A DNA stretch of 64,000 nt from a virus. The position numbers were made by a program, and so were the translations under genes. The stretch spans positions 56,485-120,484 of the IMG/VR virus record IMGVR_UViG_3300026097_000013. One strand, written 5' to 3'. Position 1 is the stretch's first letter. Each line of letters begins with the position of its first letter. Below are positions 17,672 to 25,721 of the stretch, piece after piece. A model generated the notes under the pieces. It was not told the origin of the DNA, made no database searches, and worked only from the letters and a program-made list of their open reading frames with translations.

Positions 17672-20152
17672 TTATCCTAGTACTATGGTATAGATATCGA
17701 CTAATTCTTTGAGGACGTCTTCTGTAACTTCTTCACCCTCGCCGGCACTTCGTTGCCATGCTGTACCGTTATAGGTTTCTAAATAACCTTCCTCTGTATT
17801 CCAGCGAGTGTCTCCAGTATTTGGTGCTACTGGACGTTCTAGTTCAGTTCCGTAAGGAACAACTATGCCTGTTGTTGAGTCGAATTTAACGAACCCTCTA
17901 TCAGTAGTTTTAATAGTAAATGTATCGTTTGTTGTGTTTAATAGATTACTATTTTCAATATCGATATTAAATATTTCAACTATACCTGTACCGTCTCTTC
18001 TTAATTCTATATCAACATTACTATTGACACTAGTTAAATTATTTTCATCAAAATATAAATTTTCGTTAGTTAGACCGTTGAGTCTTAATCCGTAGCTTTC
18101 TATTTCAGCTGTATTAACTTCATTTGCACGTATTAATATTTGATTGTTTGTGTCGTGCGCATCAATGCTAGTTTGTCTGTCTTGAGAATAAATGCCGCCA
18201 AAACTTAGATTAGAACTCGAGTAACCTTCAAATAGATCTGTATCAGTGTTGTATCTAACGCCGCCTTCAACTTCTACAACATTAATAGTTGTATCTCTTG
18301 AAAGCACTAGTCCTGGACTTGTGTCTATATTTAAAATTTCAGTTTGTGGAGAAAGATTTAAATCACCGTCAATCGTTGTTATTTCATTGCCAGCAAATCT
18401 TATGTTACCCGTGTCAACACGTTCTCCATCAATGTATGTAATGTCAACACCGTTTCTTACAATAATAGATCCTACACCACTAAAATCAATTTCGTTAGCA
18501 TCTATACTTGTTGTACCAGTTTCGAAATCTACAAAAAATGCATCTCCAACCCTAAAGTCGCCGTCTGCATCTGTTGATGTATGATATATTTTGCCGCTGT
18601 TTATTTCTACTACTTCGTTTGCCGAAATAGTTAAAGTTCTATCATTAGTAACACTATTGTCAACGCCTATATATGCAAAATTATGTCCAATTAAGTACAT
18701 CAATGTGTCTGCGCCGTCAGCATAAGCGCCATATGTTCCATAAACGTTAGCTGATCCGATTGAGCGAATTTCAGCACCGAATGTAGTTCCATTAGCACCT
18801 AAGCCTAGAATACCCTGTGTTGCATATAATCCTTTGCCTGCAAAATATGTAAAGCTATTAAGCCATTCTACTCTTACACCGTTAGTCATTGTAATACAAT
18901 CTACACCCGGAGTTATGAATGTAGCACTATGAAATAGCATACTACCTTGAGGAGTACTTGTATCTAATATTGCGCCGTCAATTAATGCACCTTTACCTGC
19001 ATCACCAGATAAAAATCCTCTAGGATCGTCAGCAGTTATTGTACTACCTTGTGTGATAACGGTTATGTTTCTTACATATGGAGATCTTTCGGCAATCGTT
19101 GCTCCTGGAGCAAAGCTAAAAGCATATCCTGTATCGTTTAAACTATCGTAATAAAAATCTTTTATAGTTATATTTTCAATAGTTGTATTTTGATTCATTC
19201 TAAATGCATCATTAGTGTTTGTTGCTAGTGTGGGTTTAATAATAGTATTTCTTATATCTTCGCCACTAATAGTAACATTTTCGGGTATTTCTAAGGGAAA
19301 GTTTTCTGCATACTCGCCTGGATAGATATGAATAGTTACTGGCCCAGAACCACTAGCATCTGCAACACTTAATGCATGTTCTAAAGTTAAAAAAGCACCG
19401 TGTTGATGATCTCCAACATTGGTATTATCTCCCAAAGTCGAAACATAAAAAATATTTCCCTGTCTTAGAGCTAGACTAGTATCATCTAAAACTAAAGTAC
19501 CAACTTCTACTCGTTGGCCGTTTAAAAGATTACTATATAAATTACCCCATCGTTTAGTAACACTACCTAAATTTCGTGTACCACCAGAAGAAGGTATTAT
19601 ATCACTATCAAGGTCTGCTTCAAATACTAAACTATCAGCATCACTATCACCGAACTCAATATTACCACCAATAGTAATATCACCGGTTGAATGTAATGCC
19701 CCAGTAATATTCCAATTAGAATTTATTTCTAAAGTGCCAGTGCCGTTTGGCCTTAGTTCTAGGTTAGTATCATTAGATCTACTACTAATAGTATTTTCGT
19801 CAAAGAGTAATTCGTCAGTTGCTATTGTAGTAGCTTGAATTTCAGAACCTGCTGACAATTCGATATTAGCACCTAGGTTATTAATTTCATTATTTTGAAT
19901 GTTAACATTAGGAGCAATGTTAGTTGTAGTGCTTTTTAAGTTTGTTGATTTAACCGTACTAGGAACTTGTAGGGCATCACTAGGTCCATCAATATTAACA
20001 CCTATCTTTTTAGTATTAACATCTAAGTGTAAAAGAGGAGTTGGTGCAGCAACTAGGTTTGTAGATTGATAAAATCTTAAATCAATACCATTTCTTTTTA
20101 AGTTATCTGCTAGTACGCCGCCGCCTATACGGCCATTTTTTGGTTCTGCCAT
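17672..20152 (-). CDS. Tail fibre with beta-helix (paralogue without LamG insert)
   Basis: 826 residues. It aligns by eye with the 1113-residue gene along most of its length. Shared landmarks are GRIGGGVLADNLKRNGIDL near the start, RQGNIFYVSTLGDNTNVGDH opening the beta-helix, VTIHIYPGEYAENFPLEIPE, GDAGKGALIDG, GDFRVGDAFFVDFETG, and VRYNTDTDLFEGY near the C-terminus. At GLYATQGILGLGANGTTFG it passes directly into EIRSIGSANVYGTYGAYADG, where its paralogue carries extra sequence including the LamG domain. AGGAGAGAGG precedes the start and a late box lies 25 bases upstream. Probable trimeric fibre or baseplate appendage; no enzymatic residues recognised. Confidence 0.72.
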   Translation of the reverse strand: MAEPKNGRIGGGVLADNLKRNGIDLRFYQSTNLVAAPTPLLHLDVNTKKIGVNIDGPSDALQVPSTVKSTNLKSTTTNIAPNVNIQNNEINNLGANIELSAGSEIQATTIATDELLFDENTISSRSNDTNLELRPNGTGTLEINSNWNITGALHSTGDITIGGNIEFGDSDADSLVFEADLDSDIIPSSGGTRNLGSVTKRWGNLYSNLLNGQRVEVGTLVLDDTSLALRQGNIFYVSTLGDNTNVGDHQHGAFLTLEHALSVADASGSGPVTIHIYPGEYAENFPLEIPENVTISGEDIRNTIIKPTLATNTNDAFRMNQNTTIENITIKDFYYDSLNDTGYAFSFAPGATIAERSPYVRNITVITQGSTITADDPRGFLSGDAGKGALIDGAILDTSTPQGSMLFHSATFITPGVDCITMTNGVRVEWLNSFTYFAGKGLYATQGILGLGANGTTFGAEIRSIGSANVYGTYGAYADGADTLMYLIGHNFAYIGVDNSVTNDRTLTISANEVVEINSGKIYHTSTDADGDFRVGDAFFVDFETGTTSIDANEIDFSGVGSIIVRNGVDITYIDGERVDTGNIRFAGNEITTIDGDLNLSPQTEILNIDTSPGLVLSRDTTINVVEVEGGVRYNTDTDLFEGYSSSNLSFGGIYSQDRQTSIDAHDTNNQILIRANEVNTAEIESYGLRLNGLTNENLYFDENNLTSVNSNVDIELRRDGTGIVEIFNIDIENSNLLNTTNDTFTIKTTDRGFVKFDSTTGIVVPYGTELERPVAPNTGDTRWNTEEGYLETYNGTAWQRSAGEGEEVTEDVLKELVDIYTIVLG

Positions 20153-20176
20153 AACCCTCTCTCCTTTGACATATTG

Positions 20177-20183
20177 TATTTAT
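20177..20183 (-). promoter_or_regulatory. Late promoter box
   Basis: Minus strand ATAAATA about 25 bases upstream of the 826-residue fibre start and overlapping the stop of the preceding gene. Same spacing as the other late boxes. Confidence 0.55.
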
Positions 20184-20758
20184 TTGTCAAAGTTGTGAAT
20201 TACGGTTACGTCTTTGCCAAAAGGAACAGGACTTGTAAATTCTATCCACCAACCTGTTCCTGTACTTGTGTATGGTGCATTTGGTCCAGTTATATCTACT
20301 TCTGCTGTTTGTCTAATATCGTAGTTATTACCGGGTATTTGTAGTACATTTTCGATAAGAACTAAAATATTTTCACTAGCAGCTGGAACAGGATAATCCG
20401 AATCGCCACTTTGTAATTCTCCAAACACAGTTTCCGTAGCATCGCCTGTTCCGAGATTCTGCCAAATAATTCCCGGATCTTGATTAGGTTCTTTAAAGCG
20501 AATTTCTCTCCAAGCGCCGTTTTGATAAGCTTCTAGTTGATTGTCGGTAGTGTTATATCTTATCTGTCCTTCGTTAGCAGCAGTATTAACAGCAGGATAT
20601 GTTACGTCTCCTGCAAAGCCGGGCTGTTCATTATAAGGTCCTTTAGGAACAACCATCGCACGTTGGCTGTCTACAATAACTTGATCGTCAATATCATACT
20701 GCACACCTTTGCCTGCAATACTTCTAAGATTAGTAGTTTGACGTTTTAATAATCTCAT
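20180..20758 (-). CDS. Conserved virion structural protein
   Basis: 192 residues. It contains EGQIRYNTTDNQLEAYQNGA, a motif repeated in the C-terminal parts of the two beta-helix fibres (RYNTDTNLFEGYDGNW), and a beta-rich C-terminus (GWWIEFTSPVPFGKDVTVIH). The motif suggests it contacts or folds like fibre tips. Its ATG overlaps the stop of the upstream 118-residue gene (TAATG), so translation is coupled. No named domain; structural role inferred from motif and context. Confidence 0.7.
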   Translation of the reverse strand: MRLLKRQTTNLRSIAGKGVQYDIDDQVIVDSQRAMVVPKGPYNEQPGFAGDVTYPAVNTAANEGQIRYNTTDNQLEAYQNGAWREIRFKEPNQDPGIIWQNLGTGDATETVFGELQSGDSDYPVPAASENILVLIENVLQIPGNNYDIRQTAEVDITGPNAPYTSTGTGWWIEFTSPVPFGKDVTVIHNFDK

Positions 20759-21114
20759 TACACTTCCAAATAACTAATAGTTGCTGCTAAGTTAGTTAAA
20801 CTTCCTCCGATGTCAGGTTCTGCAACAAACACAATTTTATCACCTTCTTCTAATACAACTCTTTCCGAATCAAAAGTAAATGTTTCAGCAGCTGGTAGTT
20901 CTAAATCTCTAACAACTATAGTAACATTATTACTTAGAGGTTTTCCAGCTGGAACAATATGCATGTCAAATTTTGCTGTGTCAGTAAGATCTTGATTACA
21001 AACTAAAATGTTTGTTATAGCAAATGTTTTTCCGACTGGCACACCAGTTGAACCTAGTTCACTTCCGATTATATCTAATTGATTATTTTCTAACTGTGCG
21101 TTTAATACTGCCAT
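20758..21114 (-). CDS. Small beta-rich virion protein (paralogue group A)
   Basis: 118 residues. Key segments are FAITNILVCNQDLTDTAKFD, ELPAAETFTFDSERVVLEEG, KIVFVAEP and the closing LAATISYLEV. These match the layout of the 105- and 109-residue products elsewhere in the fibre block. GGATAA precedes the start. The stop overlaps the start of the next gene by TAATG. A single-domain beta sandwich is the likely fold; function unknown. Confidence 0.7.
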   Translation of the reverse strand: MAVLNAQLENNQLDIIGSELGSTGVPVGKTFAITNILVCNQDLTDTAKFDMHIVPAGKPLSNNVTIVVRDLELPAAETFTFDSERVVLEEGDKIVFVAEPDIGGSLTNLAATISYLEV

Positions 21115-21123
21115 TGTTTATCC

Positions 21124-22107
21124 TTAAAATAACATTCCAAAAAGTAATGCTCTATTCTTACTTACTAATTCGTCTCGGTTGTCTTCTGAATTTACGAAAT
21201 AAATTCCAGTTTTACCACTATACTGATTGCTTGTATATACTTTTATACCTTCAGTAGGAGCAATAGGCTCTAGTGATACATCATCTGTATGAGGAGTATA
21301 ATCTATTTCTAAAACATCTTCAACTCTTACTGACCCTGTGCCCGGAGCTCTTAAAATTAAATCTTCATTACTCGACATAGTTTCAATAACCGTGCCAGCA
21401 ATTCTTACTTCTTCAAATTCCCAACGATCTCTATAAATTGTTGATATTGTTTCACCGTCTATGTCAAATTTAATTTGACTAGGATTTCCTGTACTTTCAA
21501 AGTCGTCAATTGTTATACTAGTAATAGTATCACTACCGTCACCAATTTGACGAAGGAAAACTGTAGCAAATGCAAAGTCAATTGCATTGTCTACATATTT
21601 TTTGTTTGTAATGTCGTCGTCATCGGTAACGTTTAATTCGTAATCGACGGTCCCGCTTACACTAACAACACCGTTTCCACTATTAATAAGATATAAATCG
21701 CCGCCGCCTGTACTAATAGAATCTGTTCTGATACCAACTAAGTTTGCTGATTCGTTTCTAAAAACAAATCCGCCTGTTTGAAGCACTCCGTCAGACGGTC
21801 TTCTCCAAGAAATATCTTCGTCAAATACAAAATATGCATTACTAAGAGTACCTCTATCTACTTCTAAGCCTGAATCATTTCCGTTAACACTATTAATACC
21901 GTCACCAGTTTCACCTGCGTTTAAAGTTATAATATTATCAGCAATTGTAGTTATAGTTGATTCAACGGTTGTTGTAGTACCTTGAACTAACAAGTCGCCA
22001 GTTATTACAACTTGACCGTCATTGAACCCAGTATCAAGTGTAATCGAGCCGCCATCTTCGACTCTTACTCTATAATCACCATTTGGTACATTTATATATT
22101 TTGACAT
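21124..22107 (-). CDS. Fibre-like virion structural protein
   Basis: 327 residues. The N-terminus has GDLLVQGTTTTVESTITTI and DNIITLNAGETGDG, a beta-strand repeat common in marine T4-like virion proteins. The middle contains NKKYVDNAIDFAFATVF, a short helical segment seen near coiled coils of fibres. Near the C-terminus LILRAPGTGSVRVEDVLEI echoes the LSPNGTGSVEV motif of the LamG fibre. AAGGAAT precedes the start. It lies between a hairpin and the group A gene. Role as a short fibre or fibre connector is inferred. Confidence 0.68.
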   Translation of the reverse strand: MSKYINVPNGDYRVRVEDGGSITLDTGFNDGQVVITGDLLVQGTTTTVESTITTIADNIITLNAGETGDGINSVNGNDSGLEVDRGTLSNAYFVFDEDISWRRPSDGVLQTGGFVFRNESANLVGIRTDSISTGGGDLYLINSGNGVVSVSGTVDYELNVTDDDDITNKKYVDNAIDFAFATVFLRQIGDGSDTITSITIDDFESTGNPSQIKFDIDGETISTIYRDRWEFEEVRIAGTVIETMSSNEDLILRAPGTGSVRVEDVLEIDYTPHTDDVSLEPIAPTEGIKVYTSNQYSGKTGIYFVNSEDNRDELVSKNRALLFGMLF

Positions 22108-22122
22108 TTGTTAATTCCTTTA

Positions 22123-22146
22123 ATAAGGGGGATTTCTCCCCCTTAT
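22123..22146 (-). other. Strong intercistronic hairpin
   Basis: A perfect nine-base-pair stem (ATAAGGGGG/CCCCCTTAT, six-base loop) fills the 42-base gap between the 146- and 327-residue genes. On the minus strand it is followed by TTATTAAAGG, not a real T-run, so it is a weak terminator at best. It may set mRNA ends or the ratio of the two products. Confidence 0.55.
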
Positions 22147-22149
22147 AGT

Positions 22150-22590
22150 TTATATAGCAGTTAGAACAATCTGATCGCCTGACGAATCGTCGTATTGTGA
22201 CATTTCCCAAGTATAACGATTGCCGCTAAAGTCTGTTGCTACACGCTTTGTAATTTTAGCAATTGCAACTTCTGCACTTCCGTCGTTGAGTGTGCCCAGC
22301 ATTTGAATTTCGCCATTTGCATTTGGTGTAGTTTCTACTAGTGTGCCAGTCTCAAAGTCTGCTGAATCTGGACCTGTAATACTTTCGCCATCTACAAAAC
22401 TATCATTTGCTTCACTTAGTACAACAAATGTTTTTGCACCACGTTGCTTGATAATCATGTAGTCTGTTGCTAGTGCGTCACCGAAGTAGCCGCTTAGTCT
22501 AATACCAGCGTTCTCGTCGCCGGGTGTGTTTGTGCCAAATGTTCTAATTACATCAACACCGTTTACATCTTTTCTTAATGGACGTCCCAT
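22150..22590 (-). CDS. Conserved virion protein downstream of major capsid gene
   Basis: 146 residues, beta-rich, beginning GRPLRKDVNGVDVIRTFG and including YMIIKQRGAKTFVVL and YTWEMSQYDDSSGDQI. I recognise it as a conserved structural protein of marine T4-like phages but know no assigned function. It has its own late box and a hairpin-rich 90-base leader, and follows the capsid-operon terminator, so it is independently and probably strongly expressed. A head decoration or neck role is possible. AAAGGAGAAATC precedes the ATG. Confidence 0.7.
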   Translation of the reverse strand: MGRPLRKDVNGVDVIRTFGTNTPGDENAGIRLSGYFGDALATDYMIIKQRGAKTFVVLSEANDSFVDGESITGPDSADFETGTLVETTPNANGEIQMLGTLNDGSAEVAIAKITKRVATDFSGNRYTWEMSQYDDSSGDQIVLTAI

Positions 22591-22680
22591 AATGATTTCT
22601 CCTTTGTTTAATCATTGCCGTTCTAGGGTCTACGCGGCGAGTACCGCATAAGTCCTACTCGAAGGTAGGCTCCTATATGA
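22591..22680 (-). other. Structured mRNA leader with alternative pairings
   Basis: On the minus strand the leader can form hairpin A (CCTAC/GTAGG, 22654-22669) and hairpin B (ATGCGG/CCGCGT with one G-U pair, 22632-22649). GAGTA overlapping the 3' arm of A can instead pair with TACTC in the loop of B, giving a mutually exclusive or pseudoknot-like fold. No ORF is present. Regulatory meaning is inferred. Confidence 0.45.
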
Positions 22681-22686
22681 CAATAG

Positions 22687-22694
22687 TATTTATC
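22687..22694 (-). promoter_or_regulatory. Late promoter box
   Basis: Minus strand GATAAATA located between the gp23 terminator and the 146-residue gene. Predicted start near 22680. Confidence 0.62.
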
Positions 22695-22717
22695 AATCTT
22701 AGTTGATAGTACATTCA

Positions 22718-22748
22718 ATAAAAAAGGGCAGCGTTGCCGCTACCCTTT
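22718..22748 (-). terminator. Rho-independent terminator of the head operon
   Basis: Minus strand GGGTAGCG-GCAA-CGCTGCCC stem (one G-U pair, extendable by AAA/TTT) followed by six T. It begins 25 bases after the gp23 stop codon and precedes the next late promoter, a textbook arrangement. Confidence 0.88.
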
Positions 22749-22772
22749 GTGTGTTTATTAACTAAAAAGTTA

Positions 22773-23945
22773 TTAGCTGAAGCTAACGTTGCCGTTAGTA
22801 ATACCAACTTGACCTAGGTAATCAGCTGCATTGCCTAGTGACGATGCAGTGTTATTCAACTCAACATATCCATAACGTGTCATGAACGATACTGTTGGTT
22901 CGAATGTACTTGGGTCTAGTACAACGCCTGAGCTCATTAGTGGGATGTATGGGCAGTAGAATGCCGCTGCATCTGATTCACTTGAACCTTTGTAGCCGAT
23001 TAGCACTGGGCTATCGTCTGCTGCATATGTGTTTACATATACTTTCATTGCGTTGTTCAATGTACCAACCATCTTAGTGTTAGTTGGTGCTTCGAATGTA
23101 CCTTCTGTTGTACGTGCAAATGCCGAAGTAGTTGCAGATTGTAGTAGTGTTAGCGCGAATGGCGAAACAACTGCCCAGTTACCTGCGCCACGACGTGTAC
23201 GCTGTGCAATCAAGTTACTTACACGGTTGATTTGTACTGCTAGTGCAGCATGCTCGTCACCGACAAAAGTAGCTGTACCTGATACTGCTGCTTGGTCATA
23301 TGTTTCGTATATACTTGCTAGTGTGTTAAGAGATGCTAGGACCTCTTGGTCAATCTCAGCAGTAATCTCTTGTGCAAGAGCTGCCATGATTTCTGCTTCA
23401 ACATCAATGCCATGCATTGATTGTGCGTCTTGAGCAGCTTCGAATGTCCAACGTGCGCTTAGTTTGCGTGTTTTCGCTTCGACAGTTTGTTTCAAGATCT
23501 GGATTGACATTCTGTTACCAGCTGCGCCTTCTAGTGCTGCTGTTGCTGCTGCTTTTGCAGTAGTTGTGTTACCAGAATATGCTTCCGCAATCTTGAATGG
23601 GCTTAGAGCTTCTTCGCCTGCAACTGCGCCACTTGCGCCTGTACCTGCTGTGTCGCTATAGCGAACACGTAGTGTGTGGATTTGACCCACTGGACCTGTC
23701 ATTGGCTGAACACCAACAAGTTCGTTTGCAATAACTGTTGGCATTACACGACGAATAACTGGTAAAATAACTCTGTTTAGAGTTGCGACATTACCGGCAG
23801 AAGTAGCACCAGCTGTTGCAGTTTCACTCAAATACTTGCGAGTATTTTCTAGTGTTGCTGCCATAACTGACTTTTTGTTGCCTTGAAGGCCTTCAAGAAG
23901 TGCTGTCTTCGTGTCCTGCCAGCGACTTTCTAATAGTTCTGACAT
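22773..23945 (-). CDS. 23: Major capsid protein gp23
   Basis: 390 residues. The N-terminal delta region (ELLESRWQDTKTALLEGLQG, ENTRKYLSE) leads to the T4 prohead-protease site L39-S40-E41, followed by TATAGATSAGNVATLNRVIL. Downstream VIRRVMPTVIANELVGVQPM and GPVGQIHTLRVRY match the start of the HK97-fold capsid in T4-like phages. It forms the capsid lattice and is cleaved by gp21 during maturation. It is shorter than T4 gp23 (521 residues), as in other marine relatives, probably through a reduced insertion domain. AAGGAG precedes the start, 14 bases after gp22 stops, and a strong terminator follows. Confidence 0.95.
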   Translation of the reverse strand: MSELLESRWQDTKTALLEGLQGNKKSVMAATLENTRKYLSETATAGATSAGNVATLNRVILPVIRRVMPTVIANELVGVQPMTGPVGQIHTLRVRYSDTAGTGASGAVAGEEALSPFKIAEAYSGNTTTAKAAATAALEGAAGNRMSIQILKQTVEAKTRKLSARWTFEAAQDAQSMHGIDVEAEIMAALAQEITAEIDQEVLASLNTLASIYETYDQAAVSGTATFVGDEHAALAVQINRVSNLIAQRTRRGAGNWAVVSPFALTLLQSATTSAFARTTEGTFEAPTNTKMVGTLNNAMKVYVNTYAADDSPVLIGYKGSSESDAAAFYCPYIPLMSSGVVLDPSTFEPTVSFMTRYGYVELNNTASSLGNAADYLGQVGITNGNVSFS

Positions 23946-23959
23946 TATTATCTCCTTAA

Positions 23960-25063
23960 TTATAATCCAGCTAGACGACGAATGTCTAATACATTACCAT
24001 CATCTGCTTTTTGTCTACTAACGTTAGTTTGTGACTGAGTGTCACGGTTGCCTGTAATTTCTTTGCCTTCTGCTAATACTGCCTTCTGCTTCGCTGGACC
24101 TTTACTATCAATAACTGACGGTAGATACTTGTTAAACGCCGCATTTAACTTCGGTGTTTGTACTGATTCCAGTAAGTCTGTCATAATCTCTTTTTGATCC
24201 TTTGATAAAGGAGCAATAAGTTCATTAATTGTTTTTTCACGCTTTGCTGATTCAATTAGCATAGTTTTTTCTTTGTTAACTGATTCTGCAAGTGTTTTTG
24301 CTTTTGCTGCAAATGCTTTTGCTTCTGCTAGCTGCTTGTCTTTAGCTGCAAGCACTTGCATTAGCTTTGTTGTTTCTGATTTCTCGTTTAAGTGAGAAGT
24401 CATATACTCGCCTGCAAATGCTTCGAAGATTTTACGACCAAAGTCGTTGCTACGTGCTGTGTCAATATCTTCTTTAAGTGCAGTAATTTCACCTTTAAGT
24501 GTTTTACCGACCATTTCCGATACTGCTGTAGCACTTCTTTCGACAAAGTCTTTTTTGACTTTAGCGAAGTGTGTTTTAGCTTCACGTACAAGACGTACTT
24601 TTGTTTCTGCTAAATCTTTTTTGTCTTCATAAAATTCTGCAATTTCTGAAGATAGAGCTTCTACTACAAACTCTTCAAGCTTGGCATAATTTTCTGCCAT
24701 TGCTTTCTTGTCTGCACGTAGTTCTTGAATTTCACCTTGTAGTTGTTCTACTACAAAGCCTTTTAGAAGATCTGCGTTTTCACGCATTTTAACTGCATAT
24801 TTCGCTTTAGCTTCAGCTAAACCTTTACGGTCTTCAGCAAATTCTGCAATTTCTTCTGCTAGGCGCTCAGATAACATTGTATCGATTGCTTCAACCATTG
24901 TGCTTTTATCATGCTCATACTTCTGTGCGAATTCTTCGCGAAGTTCAGCAGTTGCAGCGCGGCGGTTTTCAGCGACCTTTGCTTCCCAAGCTTCTTCAAT
25001 TTGTGCTCTGACTTCTTCATTAACTACATCGTTTTCAAAGAGTGTTTTCAGTGCATCTATCAT
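23960..25063 (-). CDS. 22: Prohead scaffold (core) protein gp22
   Basis: 367 residues, strongly helical and charged. It has four diverged repeats of a segment like EIAEFAEDRKGLAEAKAKY / EIQELRADKKAMAENYAKL / EIAEFYEDKKDLAETKVRL. It lies between the protease and capsid genes, the T4 position of gp22. The family forms the inner core that shapes the head and is degraded by gp21; [LI]xE sites are frequent. AGGAGAGAG precedes the start. Assignment rests on order, composition and length. Confidence 0.88.
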   Translation of the reverse strand: MIDALKTLFENDVVNEEVRAQIEEAWEAKVAENRRAATAELREEFAQKYEHDKSTMVEAIDTMLSERLAEEIAEFAEDRKGLAEAKAKYAVKMRENADLLKGFVVEQLQGEIQELRADKKAMAENYAKLEEFVVEALSSEIAEFYEDKKDLAETKVRLVREAKTHFAKVKKDFVERSATAVSEMVGKTLKGEITALKEDIDTARSNDFGRKIFEAFAGEYMTSHLNEKSETTKLMQVLAAKDKQLAEAKAFAAKAKTLAESVNKEKTMLIESAKREKTINELIAPLSKDQKEIMTDLLESVQTPKLNAAFNKYLPSVIDSKGPAKQKAVLAEGKEITGNRDTQSQTNVSRQKADDGNVLDIRRLAGL

Positions 25064-25077
25064 TACTCTCTCCTAGT

Positions 25078-25701
25078 TTACTGGAGTTTGTTGATTATGT
25101 TAATCAACGATTCCTTAAGATACTTTTGTGCCTTGTTGTCGTGTTTTGTTGCCTGTGCTAATTCATATGCCTTCATTCCCCCACGTGCATTCATCAAATG
25201 TTCATAAATTGGTGTAGGATATGCACCAGGGGCGCTAGGCTGAGCCACAACGTCCACGGTGATTATTTCAAAGTCAGAAACGGTATTACTGCCGTCTTCT
25301 GCTACATTACCGCTACCACGCGACGAGACACCTAGTTTAACGCCGCTTTCCAGCATTGTTTTAACTAGGTTCCCCATCGGTGTTGGTAAAATTTTCAATT
25401 TTCCGTAACCGTTGTCACCATCCATCCAACATTCAGTTATCATATGGCTTACACGGTCAATGTTTATATTAAGTCCTTCTGGATGATCAACTTCTCCGAG
25501 AACACTAAATCCTCCACTAATTTGATCATTGAGAGTTTTGACAGCCCTGCCAATTTCATTCACAGGATACACTCGCTGATTAGCATTTCGAACACCACCT
25601 TGGATCATAATACCTTTCATATAAAGGTCTTTTCCTTCGTTGGCATTCTCGAGTACTACATTAGCTTGGTCGAATGTCAAATGCTCTCGTAAGTTTATCA
25701 T
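25078..25701 (-). CDS. 21: Prohead maturation protease gp21
   Basis: 207 residues. The serine protease core shows His73 in GEVDHPEG and Ser126/127 in KLGVSSRGSGN, followed by SDFEIITVDVV with Asp150. This matches the T4 prohead protease family (peptidase U9/S78-like), which cleaves after L/I-x-E in gp23, gp22 and core proteins inside the prohead and then itself. GIMIQGGVRNANQRVYP near the N-terminus is also typical. AAGGA precedes the ATG. It lies between the acidic core gene and gp22 with short gaps, the usual T4-like head order. Confidence 0.93.
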   Translation of the reverse strand: MINLREHLTFDQANVVLENANEGKDLYMKGIMIQGGVRNANQRVYPVNEIGRAVKTLNDQISGGFSVLGEVDHPEGLNINIDRVSHMITECWMDGDNGYGKLKILPTPMGNLVKTMLESGVKLGVSSRGSGNVAEDGSNTVSDFEIITVDVVAQPSAPGAYPTPIYEHLMNARGGMKAYELAQATKHDNKAQKYLKESLINIINKLQ

Positions 25702-25721
25702 CTAGTTTTCCTTAATCTTGC

